Shown here in pieces: positions 5,800-15,488 of a DNA stretch of 64,000 bases. Below the pieces are notes generated by a model. That model was not told the DNA's origin and made no database searches. It saw nothing but the letters and a program-made list of their open reading frames with translations. Source of the stretch: Gemmatimonadota bacterium. Its GTDB lineage: Bacteria; Gemmatimonadota; Gemmatimonadetes; Gemmatimonadales; Gemmatimonadaceae. Every line of letters begins with the position of its first letter. The stretch's first letter is position 1. The stretch is taken from assembly GCA_016704465.1 (NCBI GenBank), contig JADJAD010000015.1:1-64000 (forward strand), in the 5' to 3' direction. The translations under genes were made by a program, and so were the position numbers.

Positions 5800-7788
5800 T
5801 CAGGACACGGTCGCGTTCTGCAGGTCGCGCACGGCCTTGATCAACATCTGCACCTTTGCCCCGTCGCACGACGACCGGGCGTCCCCTTCCACCTGCGCCG
5901 CCAGCGCCGACAGCTGCGACGACCGCTGCGTTCCCGGCGCACGTTCGGCGCTCAATAGCGCCGAGCGCACCTCGGCGATGCGCGACGTCGACAGGCACTT
6001 CTTGCGCTCGAGCTGGTCCACGAACGAACGGGCCAGCGCAAACGACGGCGGCCAGTCGATCTTCGGCTGCCCCTGCGCGTTCAGGTGCGTCCAGTGCACG
6101 GTCTTGGCCGCATCGATCTCGTTCTGCGAGATGTACTGGCTCGGTACGAGGTCGGCGACGTCCATGCCACGGGCGATCTCGGAGCTGACGATGGCGCCGT
6201 TGTACCAGTACACGGACCACGACCCGCCCATGCGCATCTGGGTGGAGTCGACCGGGCCACGGTCGAAGTATGCGACCTCGAACGGGTTGGCTGCGTCGGT
6301 CCAGTCAAACACGGAGATGCCGCCTTGGTACCACGCCTGCACCATGACGTCGCGCCCGGGGATCGGGATGAGCGAACCATTGTGCGCGACGCAGTTCTCG
6401 GCTGCGGTCTGGACAGTCGGGATCTTGTAGTAGCTCTCGAACACCATCTTGCGATTCTTGATCGAGAAGATCGCGTTCGCTCCCCACTCCTTCTTGTCGG
6501 TAGCACGACACTTCGGGGCGCCGCCGCCACCCCACTCGTCGGAGAAGAGGATCTTGGTGCCGTCGTTGTTGAAGGTGGCCGAGTGCCAGTAGGCGAAGTT
6601 GGAGTCGGCGACGGCATCGAGGCGCACCGGGTTCACCGGGTCGGCGATGTCGATCAACATGCCATGTCCTTCACAGGCGCCACCGGCCAGCCCCAACGAC
6701 GGATAGACGGTGATGTCGTGGCACTGTCGGCCGGCGTCGATTGGTGCGCCCGGACGCGGCGCGCTGCCGAACATGCGGTTCACCATCCCTTGCAGCCCGT
6801 TGCGCAACGCGGTGGAGTCGGCAGCGGTGGGAGCGCCGCTCCCGCCACGCGCCTTGACCACGCTGTCCAGCGCCATCCTGATCATCGGTCCGCCGAGCAC
6901 GATCTCCTGTCCCGACGACGGAATCTTGGCGGTGAAGCCACCGGCGGCGCGAGCCGCGGCGGCTGCCTGCGCGGCGGCCGAGAGGTCCTCCTCGCCCGGC
7001 GCGTGGGTGGGGGTGGAGGTCAGGCCGCTGAAGATGTTGGCCTTGTTGACGACCGCCGAGCGCTCAGGGTTGGCCAGCGGCACCTTGATGATCTCGATGC
7101 GCAGGAGTGACGAGTTCGCGTTCTGGTCGGGCTCGTCACGCACGCACCCGGCCAGTTCGTTCGGCGAGCGCACGCCGGCCGAGCCGGAGACATAGATGTA
7201 GATGTTGTCAGGGTCGCGCGGGCTCTCGACCACGGTGTGGGTGTGCGACCCGCGGCAGGTCTGCACGTTGGCCACGACCTTCGGGTTCTTGATGTCCGTA
7301 ATGTCGAAGACGCGCACGCCGCGGAAGCGAATCGCGCTCACGGTGTCGGGGACGCCGCCGGGCAGGCAGTCCACGCGCCCGTTGTTGGCTTCGGCCGACA
7401 TGAACATCAGGTTCTTGTAGACCGAGACGTCGTTCTGCGACGCCGGGCAGCTGAACGCGGTGACCAGCTCGGGCTTGGCCGGGTTGGAGATGTCCCAGAT
7501 GACCGGGCCGTTGTAGTTCCCCTGGATGACGTAGTTGCCGGTGAAGGCCAGGTCGGAGTTGGTGATGCCCAAGAAGCCCGGGGGCGAGACTGCCTTGGCG
7601 ACCACCTTCATGTTCTCGCTGGCTTCGCCGGCGTCCATCAGGCCAGCCTTGAGGCCAACGCGTCCGTCCATGCGTGGATCGACGACGGGGCGCGGGGGCG
7701 TGGCGGGGGGATTGGACCCGGCACACGCCGTCGCCGCGACCAGCGCGGCGGCGAGCGTCAGGCGGGCGGAAAGACCAAACGTGCTCAT
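5800..7788 (-). CDS. LVIVD-repeat beta-propeller lipoprotein
   Basis: The 662-residue protein has a lipoprotein signal: hydrophobic residues 8-20 then lipobox ATAC with Cys22. The body holds repeated propeller-like strands of the LVIVD type: GPVIWDISNPAKPELV, GVRVFDITDIKNPKVVA, HGMLIDIADPVNPVRLDA and GISVFDWTDAANPFEVA. An insertion rich in Ala and Gly lies around residues 270-340. The last ~100 residues are helical with paired Cys residues. It probably sits at the outer membrane or in the periplasm as a binding or scaffold protein; enzymatic function is unknown. The start codon overlaps the stop of the upstream DUF305 gene by ATGA, so the two are translationally coupled. Confidence 0.8.
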   Translation of the reverse strand: MSTFGLSARLTLAAALVAATACAGSNPPATPPRPVVDPRMDGRVGLKAGLMDAGEASENMKVVAKAVSPPGFLGITNSDLAFTGNYVIQGNYNGPVIWDISNPAKPELVTAFSCPASQNDVSVYKNLMFMSAEANNGRVDCLPGGVPDTVSAIRFRGVRVFDITDIKNPKVVANVQTCRGSHTHTVVESPRDPDNIYIYVSGSAGVRSPNELAGCVRDEPDQNANSSLLRIEIIKVPLANPERSAVVNKANIFSGLTSTPTHAPGEEDLSAAAQAAAAARAAGGFTAKIPSSGQEIVLGGPMIRMALDSVVKARGGSGAPTAADSTALRNGLQGMVNRMFGSAPRPGAPIDAGRQCHDITVYPSLGLAGGACEGHGMLIDIADPVNPVRLDAVADSNFAYWHSATFNNDGTKILFSDEWGGGGAPKCRATDKKEWGANAIFSIKNRKMVFESYYKIPTVQTAAENCVAHNGSLIPIPGRDVMVQAWYQGGISVFDWTDAANPFEVAYFDRGPVDSTQMRMGGSWSVYWYNGAIVSSEIARGMDVADLVPSQYISQNEIDAAKTVHWTHLNAQGQPKIDWPPSFALARSFVDQLERKKCLSTSRIAEVRSALLSAERAPGTQRSSQLSALAAQVEGDARSSCDGAKVQMLIKAVRDLQNATVS

Positions 7789-8462
7789 TCAGGGCTCCTT
7801 GGGGTTGGAGGCGTGGGGGCTTCGATCAACATCTGGAGCATTCGGCGAATTTCGGTCGACTGATCGACCTCGACGTCGGCGGCGAACTTGAAGATCGTCT
7901 CGTCCTGACCGGCGCCGCGCGCGGCGAACAGCGTCTTGACCATGTCCACCGCGCCGCGATGGTGCTGGATCATGAAGGTAAGGAACAGGTGGTCGAACTC
8001 TGCACCGCGCGCCGCGTCGAGCTGCTTCAACTGCGCGTCGGTCAGCATCCCAGGCATGGTCATGGAGTGGTCCATCTCGTGCCCCATTCCAGCGTGCGAC
8101 ATCTGCTGCCCGGTCGTATTGGCGGCCGGAACGTCCTGGTTCCGGTCCCGCAGCCAGGTCTGCATCAGGGTGATCTCGTCCTGCTGGGCGTTGATGATGC
8201 GCTCGGTCAGCCGGATCATGGCTGGACTCGCCCCATGCGACGGGGCCCAGTTCGAGATCAGGATCGCCTGGGCGTGGTGATGAATCATCCCCGACATGAA
8301 GTCCACGTCGGCCTTGGTGTACGGATAGCGCAGGGAATCGGCGCGGGCGCGTTCCTTCGCCGCCTCGGGCCCCATGCGAGTGAGCGCCGTGTCGGGGTGC
8401 GACTGGGCGCACGCTGCGCTGAAAGCGAGTGCGCCAAGCACGAGCAAGGTTGAATGTCTCAT
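7785..8462 (-). CDS. DUF305 family copper-/metal-binding-type lipoprotein
   Basis: The start at 8462 gives MRHSTLLVLGALAFSAAC, a lipoprotein signal with Cys18. Reading back to 8522 would put charged residues before it. The protein (225 residues) has the two DUF305 His motifs, FMSGMIHHHAQAI and FMIQHHRGAVDM, each on a four-helix-bundle-like helix. Between them lies a Met/His-rich linker (HAGMGHEMDHSMTMPGM) suggestive of copper or silver binding. Its stop overlaps the start of the LVIVD gene by ATGA, so the pair forms an operon. The metal role is inferred from the residues. Confidence 0.82.
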   Translation of the reverse strand: MRHSTLLVLGALAFSAACAQSHPDTALTRMGPEAAKERARADSLRYPYTKADVDFMSGMIHHHAQAILISNWAPSHGASPAMIRLTERIINAQQDEITLMQTWLRDRNQDVPAANTTGQQMSHAGMGHEMDHSMTMPGMLTDAQLKQLDAARGAEFDHLFLTFMIQHHRGAVDMVKTLFAARGAGQDETIFKFAADVEVDQSTEIRRMLQMLIEAPTPPTPRSPE

Positions 8463-8704
8463 GGCCAGGACCACAGGTTGGACAACCGGATCTCTCAGTC
8501 GGTTGCGGGAGAATTCCGCCACCGGGGTCGGAATCGCAAAATAGCTCGGGCGACGGAACGCCGTGGCTTCTACACCATTCCGTGCCGTTCCGTGGCGACG
8601 TCTGCGTCACCTGTCGCATGGCGAGCTGGACCGCACCGAACTGTCCCCGTCCGTCCTGCAACTTCCCGATGCGCGCCCCAGGCATCCGCCCCTATTTTCC
8701 GGGC

Positions 8705-10228
8705 ATGACGACCATCAAGCAAGCCGACTTCATCCAGTCGATCGCCGACGCGCTCCAGCACATCTCCTACTACCACCCGCTCGACTACATCCAGGCGCTG
8801 GCCGACGCCTACGAGCGGGAACAGGGACCGGCGGCGAAGGACGCGATCGCCCAGATCCTGACCAATTCCCGCATGTGCGCCGAGGGGCATCGCCCGATCT
8901 GCCAGGACACCGGGATCGTGGTGGTCTTCCTGAAGGTCGGGATGAACGTGCGGTGGGAGGCGACGATGTCGCCGCAGGAGATGGTCGATGAAGGGGTGCG
9001 CCGGGCCTACATGCTCCCCGAGAACGTCCTGCGGGCCTCCATCGTCGCCGACCCGGCGTTCGGTCGCAAGAACACGCGCGACAATACGCCGGCCGTGGTG
9101 CATACCGAGATCGTCCCCGGCGACACGGTCGACGTCAGGCTCGCCGCCAAGGGAGGAGGGTCGGAGAACAAGGCCAAGTTCGCCATGCTCAACCCCAGCG
9201 ACTCGGTCGTGGACTGGGTCATGAAGACGGTCCCCACGATGGGCGCAGGGTGGTGCCCCCCAGGGATGCTGGGGATCGGGATCGGCGGCTCGGCCGAGAA
9301 GGCGATGGTGCTGGCGAAGGAATCGCTGATGGAGCACATCGACATGGCCCAGCTCAAGAAGCGTGGGCCACAAAACAAGATCGAGGAGCTGCGCATCGAG
9401 CTGCACGACAAGGTCAATGCGCTCGGGATCGGCGCCCAGGGGCTCGGCGGGCTGGCCACGGTGCTGGACGTGAAGATCCTCGACTACCCGACGCACGCCG
9501 CGTCCAAGCCGATCGCCATGATCCCGAACTGCGCGGCCACGCGGCACGCGCACTTCACACTCGACGGATCGGGGGTGGCACAGTTGCCGGTTCCCAAGCT
9601 CTCCGACTGGCCGGACGTGACGTGGAAGCCCGACGTCAACGCGAAGCACGTCGACCTCGACACGCTGACTCCCGAGGTTGTCGCGTCATGGCAGGCGGGC
9701 GATCGCCTGCTGCTCAACGGGAAGCTGCTCACAGGGCGCGACGCGGCGCACAAGCGCATCGCCGACCTGTTCGCCTCGGGCGAGGGTCTGCCGGCCGGCG
9801 TCGACTTCACCAACCGCGTCATCTATTACGTGGGACCGGTGGACCCGGTGCGCGACGAGGCGGTCGGGCCCGCAGGGCCCACGACGGCGACGCGCATGGA
9901 CAAGTTCACCGAGATGATGCTCGCCCGGACCGGGTTGATCGCGATGATCGGCAAGGCAGAGCGCGGGCCGGCCGGGCTGGAGGCGATCCGCAAGCACAAG
10001 GCGGCCTATCTCATGGCGGTCGGCGGGGCGGCGTATCTCGTGTCGAAGGCGATCCGTTCGTCGCGGGTCGTCGCATTCGCCGAACTCGGGATGGAGGCGA
10101 TCTATGAGTTCGAGGTGGCCGACATGCCGGTCACGGTGGCGGTAGACGCGGGGGGGAGCAACGTGCACGAGACCGGGCCGCGCGAATGGCAGGAGAAGAT
10201 CCGCCAGCTGCCGGTGCTCGCCGGGTAG
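8705..10228 (+). CDS. fumA: fumarate hydratase, class I (iron-sulfur)
   Basis: This cytosolic TCA-cycle enzyme interconverts fumarate and malate. The 507-residue length and the order of the N-terminal alpha and C-terminal beta domains fit the single-chain class I fumarases. Likely [4Fe-4S] ligands are Cys66 (RPICQDTG), Cys184 (GAGWCPPG) and Cys276 (MIPNCAATRHAHF). The beta-domain motif YYVGPVDPV and the Gly-rich GPAGPTTATRMDKF stretch are typical. The ATG at 8705 is chosen because the upstream reading is low-quality sequence in the divergent promoter region shared with the DUF305 gene. A strong hairpin follows the stop. Confidence 0.95.
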   Translation: MTTIKQADFIQSIADALQHISYYHPLDYIQALADAYEREQGPAAKDAIAQILTNSRMCAEGHRPICQDTGIVVVFLKVGMNVRWEATMSPQEMVDEGVRRAYMLPENVLRASIVADPAFGRKNTRDNTPAVVHTEIVPGDTVDVRLAAKGGGSENKAKFAMLNPSDSVVDWVMKTVPTMGAGWCPPGMLGIGIGGSAEKAMVLAKESLMEHIDMAQLKKRGPQNKIEELRIELHDKVNALGIGAQGLGGLATVLDVKILDYPTHAASKPIAMIPNCAATRHAHFTLDGSGVAQLPVPKLSDWPDVTWKPDVNAKHVDLDTLTPEVVASWQAGDRLLLNGKLLTGRDAAHKRIADLFASGEGLPAGVDFTNRVIYYVGPVDPVRDEAVGPAGPTTATRMDKFTEMMLARTGLIAMIGKAERGPAGLEAIRKHKAAYLMAVGGAAYLVSKAIRSSRVVAFAELGMEAIYEFEVADMPVTVAVDAGGSNVHETGPREWQEKIRQLPVLAG

Positions 10229-10237
10229 GGAGAACGA

Positions 10238-10271
10238 CGAGGGGGCGCGGCGATGGTGCCGCGCCCCCTCG
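10238..10271. terminator. hairpin terminator between convergent genes
   Basis: A perfect 14-bp stem (CGAGGGGGCGCGGC with its complement) with a 6-nt loop sits between the fumarase stop and the stop of the convergent release-factor-like gene. It could serve both strands. Confidence 0.75.
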
Positions 10272-10297
10272 CGATGAATGCCTTCCGGCGGCAGGAC

Positions 10298-11428
10298 TCA
10301 GCTGCTGGTCTCGGTCGGCGGATTGGCGGAAATCGGGTATCGCAGCCGCGCCGCGACCCCGTCGGCCTCCCGATCGACGGCGCTGGCGGCCTCACCATGC
10401 ACCTGACGGACGGTTGCGCCCTGGCCGAGCGCGCGGTCGAGCAGTTCGTCGGCCACCTGCGGGTGTCCGCTCACGAAGCGCTCGCTGAGCAGGAGGTCGG
10501 CGACACTCTCGCGCTCGAGCATCGCGCGCGTGGCCTCGAGCCCGATGACGCCGCGTCCGCGGGCGCCGAACTCCTCGATGATCTCGCGGACCGTCTCCTG
10601 GTCACGTGCGCCTTCGCGCTCGTTGATGGCGGCGGCCACGGCTGCGGCGATGGCGGAATCGCCGGATTGCACGTCGAGATGGTCGAGGGCGATGAGTCGA
10701 TCGTGCAGTCGCGTGGGGACCAGCGCGCGAGCGGCCGCGACCGAACGGGTGGTGCCGCCGATGACGATCCATCCGTGCGCGCCGGCGAGGTCGGTGGCGC
10801 GCTCGATGGCACGGGCGTACAGGCGGTCACGACCGGTTTCCAGCGTGCGTTCTGCCACATCGGCGGCGGTTCCGCCCCGCGTCCCGCGTCCCATGTTGCT
10901 GCGGCCTGCACCCAGTCGGTGCTCGACGTCGCCCAGCTTTTCCACCGCGTCCGACTCGAGCGTCTCGAACGTCTCGAGGTGTCGCGGCGGGGTGAAGCGG
11001 CACAGGCGAGCCAGCTGCAGGTCCACCACCAGCACTGCCGAGGGGGCACCTAACGAAACATCGTGCAGGAGCGGTGCGAGGAAGACGCCGTAGCCCCACT
11101 GCGCAGTGTTCGGCACTGCGGTCGCGGTCGCGGTGGCGAACAGGACCTCGCGCGGCGCCACGGCCAGGACGACGCCGGGAGCGCCCAGCGACGCGCGCTC
11201 GGAGACGAGCCACTGGCGGAGCAGAGCGACGGCCGCGTAGAAGTCCTCACGCTCGCCGTGGTCGGCGTCGGCGATGCGACGGCGCAGCGGCTCGAGCGCG
11301 TGTTCGAGTTCCACCTCCCAGATGCGCTGCGCGGCGGGATCCGTCACCGCGGTGTGCAGGTAGACGGTGAGCACCCGTCGCTCGCGATACTGGGTGGCCA
11401 GTTGAACCAGGTCGTGAGTTCGTAGCAT
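10298..11428 (-). CDS. bacterial eRF1-like (baeRF) protein
   Basis: The start at 11428 has a clear AGGAGG eleven bases upstream and gives a 376-residue soluble protein beginning MLRTHDLVQLATQYRERRVLTVYLH. The N-terminal third resembles the baeRF fold. The second domain contains VLVVDLQLARLCRF and GWIVIGGTTRSVAAARALVP, and the third an L7Ae/Pelota-like region (ALGQGATVRQVHG). Such proteins are related to archaeo-eukaryotic peptide release factor 1 and are proposed to act on stalled ribosomes or RNA. No GGQ motif is visible, so hydrolysis is not assured. It lies 43 bp downstream of the PEP synthase gene on the same strand and is probably co-transcribed. Confidence 0.7.
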   Translation of the reverse strand: MLRTHDLVQLATQYRERRVLTVYLHTAVTDPAAQRIWEVELEHALEPLRRRIADADHGEREDFYAAVALLRQWLVSERASLGAPGVVLAVAPREVLFATATATAVPNTAQWGYGVFLAPLLHDVSLGAPSAVLVVDLQLARLCRFTPPRHLETFETLESDAVEKLGDVEHRLGAGRSNMGRGTRGGTAADVAERTLETGRDRLYARAIERATDLAGAHGWIVIGGTTRSVAAARALVPTRLHDRLIALDHLDVQSGDSAIAAAVAAAINEREGARDQETVREIIEEFGARGRGVIGLEATRAMLERESVADLLLSERFVSGHPQVADELLDRALGQGATVRQVHGEAASAVDREADGVAARLRYPISANPPTETSS

Positions 11429-11471
11429 AAACCATTTCCTCCTGAAGAAGACAGTCGTGGTCCGCGTCGCC

Positions 11472-13904
11472 TCAGTCGCCGTGCACCTTCGGTTTCCGGT
11501 CACGCCGCGCGGCATCGAGCAGCAAGCGGCGCTCGGCGGCGGCGACGTTGTGTCGCGTGCGTTCGATGACGTCGGGGTTGACCGAGATCGAGTCGATACC
11601 CCACTCCACGAGCCGATCGACGTACTCCGGATGCACCGATGGCGCCTGGCCGCAGATCGAGCAGGTGAGGCCCAGGTCGCGGCAGGTGGAGACGATCCGG
11701 TGCACCGCGTCGAGCACCGCGGGGTCGCGCTCGTCGAAGAGCGGCGCGACCACGGCGTTGTCACGATCGAGCCCGAGCATGAGTTGCGTCAGGTCGTTCG
11801 ACCCGATCGATACACCGCTGATGCCGAGCTTGGCATACTCGGGGAGCCAGTAGACGACCGACGGCACCTCGGCCATGACCCATAGCTGCAATCCGGGGGC
11901 GGCGCCGAGCGGGCTCTTGTCCACCAGGGCCTTGCAGGTGCGCAGCTCGGACAGGGTGCGCACGAAGGGGATCATGAGGTGGAGGTTGGGACAGTCGCGT
12001 CGCACCTGGGCCAGCGCTTCGAGTTCGAGGGCGAAGAGGTCGGGCTCGCGGGTGTAGCGGAAGCATCCCCGGTAGCCGATCATCGGGTTCTCCTCGTGCG
12101 GCTCGAAGTCCTCGCCGCCCGAGAGCGAGCGAAATTCGTTGGTGCGGAAGTCGGTGGCGCGATAGATGACAGGGCGCGGCGCGAACGCCGAGGCGATGGT
12201 GCGCAGCTCGGCGGCCATGCGCGACACGAACTCGTCGCCACGTCCGTCGCGGATCAGGACGCGGGGGTGCGTGTTGCCTAACGCCGACAGCAGCATGAAC
12301 TCGGCGCGCAGCAGGCCCACGCCGTCCACGTCGCGCGCGGCGATCTCGGCGGCATGCAGCGGATCGGCCAGGTTGACGTACACCTTGGTGGCGGTGACCG
12401 GACGCTCGGCCGCGGCGGTGGTGGCCGCCAGCGCCCCCCGGCCGCGCCGCGCCGACTCGGGCTCCGGCGTGTTCGGGGTGAAGCCGGCGTGGATCGTCCC
12501 CGCGGTGCCGTCGACCGTGATCTCGGCCCCGGTGCGCAGGGTGGTGGTGGCCTTTCCGGTCCCCACCACGCACGGAATCCCCAGCTCGCGCGAGACGATG
12601 GCGGCGTGCGACGTCATCCCGCCCGCGTCCGTGACGATGGCGGCGGCGCGCCGCATGACCGGGACCCAATCGGGCGAGGTCATCGCCGCGACCAGGACCT
12701 CACCGTCGAGCAGCGAAGCACTATCGGTGGCGCGGGCGATGACCCGCGCGCGCCCGCTCCCGATGCCCGGGCTCGCCCCCAGCCCACGGACCAGGAGCTC
12801 GGTGGAGTGCGGGGCGACCACGACGGCCGGCGACGCGTACGAGCCCGCGGGCGCGACACTGTCCACGCCGACATTGCCCAGGGCCAGCGTCGTGATCGGA
12901 CGCGCCTGCACGAGGAACGCCTTGCCCCGCTCGATGGCGAACTCCATGTCCTGGGGGGCGCCGTAGTGGGCCTCGGCGCGCAGCGCCATCTCGATGAGTT
13001 GCCCCAGCTCGTCCTCCTCGAGCACCAGTTGCATCTGGCGATGGTCGCCATCGAGCGACACGCGCACGTTCTGTCCGGTGGCCCGGTCCCGCTCCAGCAG
13101 GAACGCCTTGTGGCCGGCCACCTGCTGCAGCACGCGCCGGGTGGACTTCTGCACCACGTAGCGGTCGGGGGTGACCTGCCCGAGCACCACCACCTCGCCC
13201 AGTCCCCACGCGGCCTCGATGATCATGTGGTCACGGTTGCGCGAGGCAGGATCGACCGAGAAGATGACGCCCGACTTGTCGCTCTGTACCATGCGCTGCA
13301 CGACGACGGCAATGGCGGGGGCGACCTGCAATCCCTGCTTGGCCCGGTAGAACAGGATGCGCGCGCTGAAGCCCGAGGCCCAGCAGTCGCGCACGGCCTG
13401 CAGCAGCGCGTCGTCGCCGGCGACGTTCAGGAAGGACTCGAACATTCCCGCGAATGAGGTCTGCGCCGAGTCCTCGGATGTGGCCGAGGAACGGACCGCC
13501 ACCAGCGCCGGCGAACTATCGGACTCGAGCGCGCGATAGGCCTGCACGATGGGGGCGGAGATCGCGGCCGGAAGGGCCGCGCCCGTGACCAGGGCACGCA
13601 AGCGATCGGCGGCAGCCTGGAGCGCGGCACCATCGTCCACGTTCAGCGTGCGCGCGATGTCGTCCATGGCGCTACGGACGCCGGTGGCGTCGAGGAAGGC
13701 GTCGTAGGTGGCGCTGCCGACCACGAAGCCGTCGGGGACGGCAAGGCCGGCCCGGACCAGTTCGCCGAGGTTGGCGCCCTTGCCCCCGACATCGGCCGTG
13801 CGCGTTTTGTCGAGCACACGGAAGGGGAAGATCCCGATCTCTGCGTGGCTCGCGACGCCGGTCGTCGTACTGCCGCCCTGAAGCTCGCGAATGCTGTCGG
13901 TCAC
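11472..13904 (-). CDS. ppsA: phosphoenolpyruvate synthase (pyruvate, water dikinase)
   Basis: The enzyme makes PEP from pyruvate and ATP for gluconeogenesis. A GTG start at 13904 gives 810 residues, the normal length; upstream sequence in the same frame is Arg-rich and unconserved. Domains in order are an N-terminal ATP-grasp domain (GGKGANLGEL near residue 40, RSSATSEDSAQTSFAGMFESF, EAAWGLGE), the phosphohistidine swivelling domain with GGMTSHAAIV (His432), and the C-terminal PEP/pyruvate TIM barrel (VGLLRAEFML, NPMIGYRGC, WVMAEVPSV, GSNDLTQLMLGLDRD and the catalytic Cys near residue 750 in SICGQAPS). It heads a probable operon with the release-factor-like gene. Confidence 0.93.
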   Translation of the reverse strand: MTDSIRELQGGSTTTGVASHAEIGIFPFRVLDKTRTADVGGKGANLGELVRAGLAVPDGFVVGSATYDAFLDATGVRSAMDDIARTLNVDDGAALQAAADRLRALVTGAALPAAISAPIVQAYRALESDSSPALVAVRSSATSEDSAQTSFAGMFESFLNVAGDDALLQAVRDCWASGFSARILFYRAKQGLQVAPAIAVVVQRMVQSDKSGVIFSVDPASRNRDHMIIEAAWGLGEVVVLGQVTPDRYVVQKSTRRVLQQVAGHKAFLLERDRATGQNVRVSLDGDHRQMQLVLEEDELGQLIEMALRAEAHYGAPQDMEFAIERGKAFLVQARPITTLALGNVGVDSVAPAGSYASPAVVVAPHSTELLVRGLGASPGIGSGRARVIARATDSASLLDGEVLVAAMTSPDWVPVMRRAAAIVTDAGGMTSHAAIVSRELGIPCVVGTGKATTTLRTGAEITVDGTAGTIHAGFTPNTPEPESARRGRGALAATTAAAERPVTATKVYVNLADPLHAAEIAARDVDGVGLLRAEFMLLSALGNTHPRVLIRDGRGDEFVSRMAAELRTIASAFAPRPVIYRATDFRTNEFRSLSGGEDFEPHEENPMIGYRGCFRYTREPDLFALELEALAQVRRDCPNLHLMIPFVRTLSELRTCKALVDKSPLGAAPGLQLWVMAEVPSVVYWLPEYAKLGISGVSIGSNDLTQLMLGLDRDNAVVAPLFDERDPAVLDAVHRIVSTCRDLGLTCSICGQAPSVHPEYVDRLVEWGIDSISVNPDVIERTRHNVAAAERRLLLDAARRDRKPKVHGD

Positions 13905-14251
13905 GTTGCACGCGTCGCGGCGACTCGACGATCCGAGTCCGCGGCGCCTCCGATTGAGGTTCACAGAGGGATGGTGCCGGGGTGGCGGTCGCCGGACCTG
14001 CGTTGCAGCGCCGGGGCGAAGCCGGCACGTCTTCCGAGCTGCGCACGCCCTCGGTCCAACGTCGCCTCGGCGGCGTGGAGCGACCATCGACCCCCTACTG
14101 AGGAGGGTAGGTACTCGGAGGCGTTACGTCAGTTGGAGATAGACCCAGAAATCGGGGGGCGCACCGCACGACTTTTCAGGCGTCCCCGGACTGCGCGCGC
14201 CTGGTTCGGCGTTTCTCATGCCAAGGCGGTGTTCCACCCGGGTTCGGTCGC
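13905..14251. other. intergenic region upstream of ppsA
   Basis: These 347 bp separate the ppsA start from the stop of the zinc-ribbon gene. Reading frames here have no protein-like composition. A ppsA promoter should lie here, but I cannot pick convincing -35/-10 boxes. Confidence 0.4.
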
Positions 14252-15346
14252 CTATTCGGTGTCCCGTGTTGCACGCAGCCGCGCCAGCGACTCGCGCACC
14301 CCGGGCGGAAGGAGCAGGTCGTCGCTGATGGCGGCCTCCTCCTCCGCGCCGCGCCACTGGGCCTCCAGACCCGCGAGTTCGCCGGCCAGGATGGCGCGCT
14401 CGACCTCTTCGTGCGAGGCCATTTCGAGCGCCAATCGCACTTCGGCCGGGAGGCTGGGGAGCTCGCCCGAGTCGCCATACGTCTGCTGCGCGGTGAATCG
14501 ACTGCGATGGCGGGCGAGGAAGAGCGGGAGCTCGTCGGCGCCGCCCGCCTCGGCGATGAGGTGCACGGCCCCCTGGATGCGGGACGAGGGGGCGCCGATG
14601 CGGTTGAGGCGCGGGGCATGGCGAGCGAGCAGCTGGCGGGCCGGAGGGCCGACCAGCCGCAGGGTCGCGATCGCCGAATTCTTGTGGAGGCTCCTTTGCC
14701 ACCAGCTTCCCTCGAGCACTCCGTGTTCGTCCGCGCGGATGGAATATTGGAGCTCCAGTCCCCACCCACCGTCCGCGTCGCTCGCGGCGACGAGCTTCGG
14801 ATGACCGATCGGAATCACGCTTCCGCCCGTGGAAGGATCCTCGACCGGCCGCTGGCGCGACAGCGCGCCGGACGCGCCGAGGTTGAGCACGAGCGTGGTG
14901 ACCTGCACGAAGGGTAGGAGCGCCACGAGCGAGCCTCCCAGGGTTACGGCCCCGGCTGCCAAGGCGATGACGGCGGCGCTCCCGCCAACGCCGAACGCGA
15001 CGGCGCGAGCCCGCCGCCGCCCGAATTGGTCGCCGTAGCGCCACGCGGCGAACTCGGTCGGCGGCGGGGCGCCGATGCGTACGAGATCGGTGCCGTCGCG
15101 CAGGCGTGCGAGGCCGACCTGGTCGCTGCTGGCGCGCAGGCGCGAGTCGCGAAAGCTGCGCGCGCACTCTTCCAGCGCTTCCCAGCGACGCTCGATCGGG
15201 GTGAGGTTCCACCGTTCACAGCGCCTGCACACGACCCACAAACGCCCCTTGGCCTCATCGAACGCGATGCGCCGCCCGATGGGAAGGAACTCCACGCCGT
15301 CGTTGGCGGGAAATGTGGTGTTGCACCAGGCGCAGGAGGTCAGCAC
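14252..15346 (-). CDS. zinc-ribbon membrane protein, unknown function
   Basis: The protein opens with a zinc ribbon: CAWCNTTF, then about 33 residues later CRRCERW. A basic linker follows, then two adjacent hydrophobic segments (VAFGVGGSAAVIALAAGAVTLGG and SLVALLPFVQVTTLVLNLGA regions). The soluble C-terminal half of about 200 residues contains GHPKLVAASDADGGWGLEL and ends in an acidic helical tail. The frame is open back to 15490, but that would overlap the divergent gene starting at 15489, so a GTG at 15346 just before the zinc ribbon is chosen; the start remains uncertain. The family is not recognised. It may be a membrane-tethered sensor. Confidence 0.6.
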   Translation of the reverse strand: MLTSCAWCNTTFPANDGVEFLPIGRRIAFDEAKGRLWVVCRRCERWNLTPIERRWEALEECARSFRDSRLRASSDQVGLARLRDGTDLVRIGAPPPTEFAAWRYGDQFGRRRARAVAFGVGGSAAVIALAAGAVTLGGSLVALLPFVQVTTLVLNLGASGALSRQRPVEDPSTGGSVIPIGHPKLVAASDADGGWGLELQYSIRADEHGVLEGSWWQRSLHKNSAIATLRLVGPPARQLLARHAPRLNRIGAPSSRIQGAVHLIAEAGGADELPLFLARHRSRFTAQQTYGDSGELPSLPAEVRLALEMASHEEVERAILAGELAGLEAQWRGAEEEAAISDDLLLPPGVRESLARLRATRDTE

Positions 15347-15488
15347 GACAGCGGTGGGCTCGCGTGAAGCCGAACTATCGCCACCCGGCTGGAGCGAGGC
15401 AACGTGCGTCGCACGGCGCGGATGCTCGCGGATGCTCGCGGAGTGCGGGCACGGGTGCCAGTTTGTCAGCGGCGTACTGGAGGCGAGC

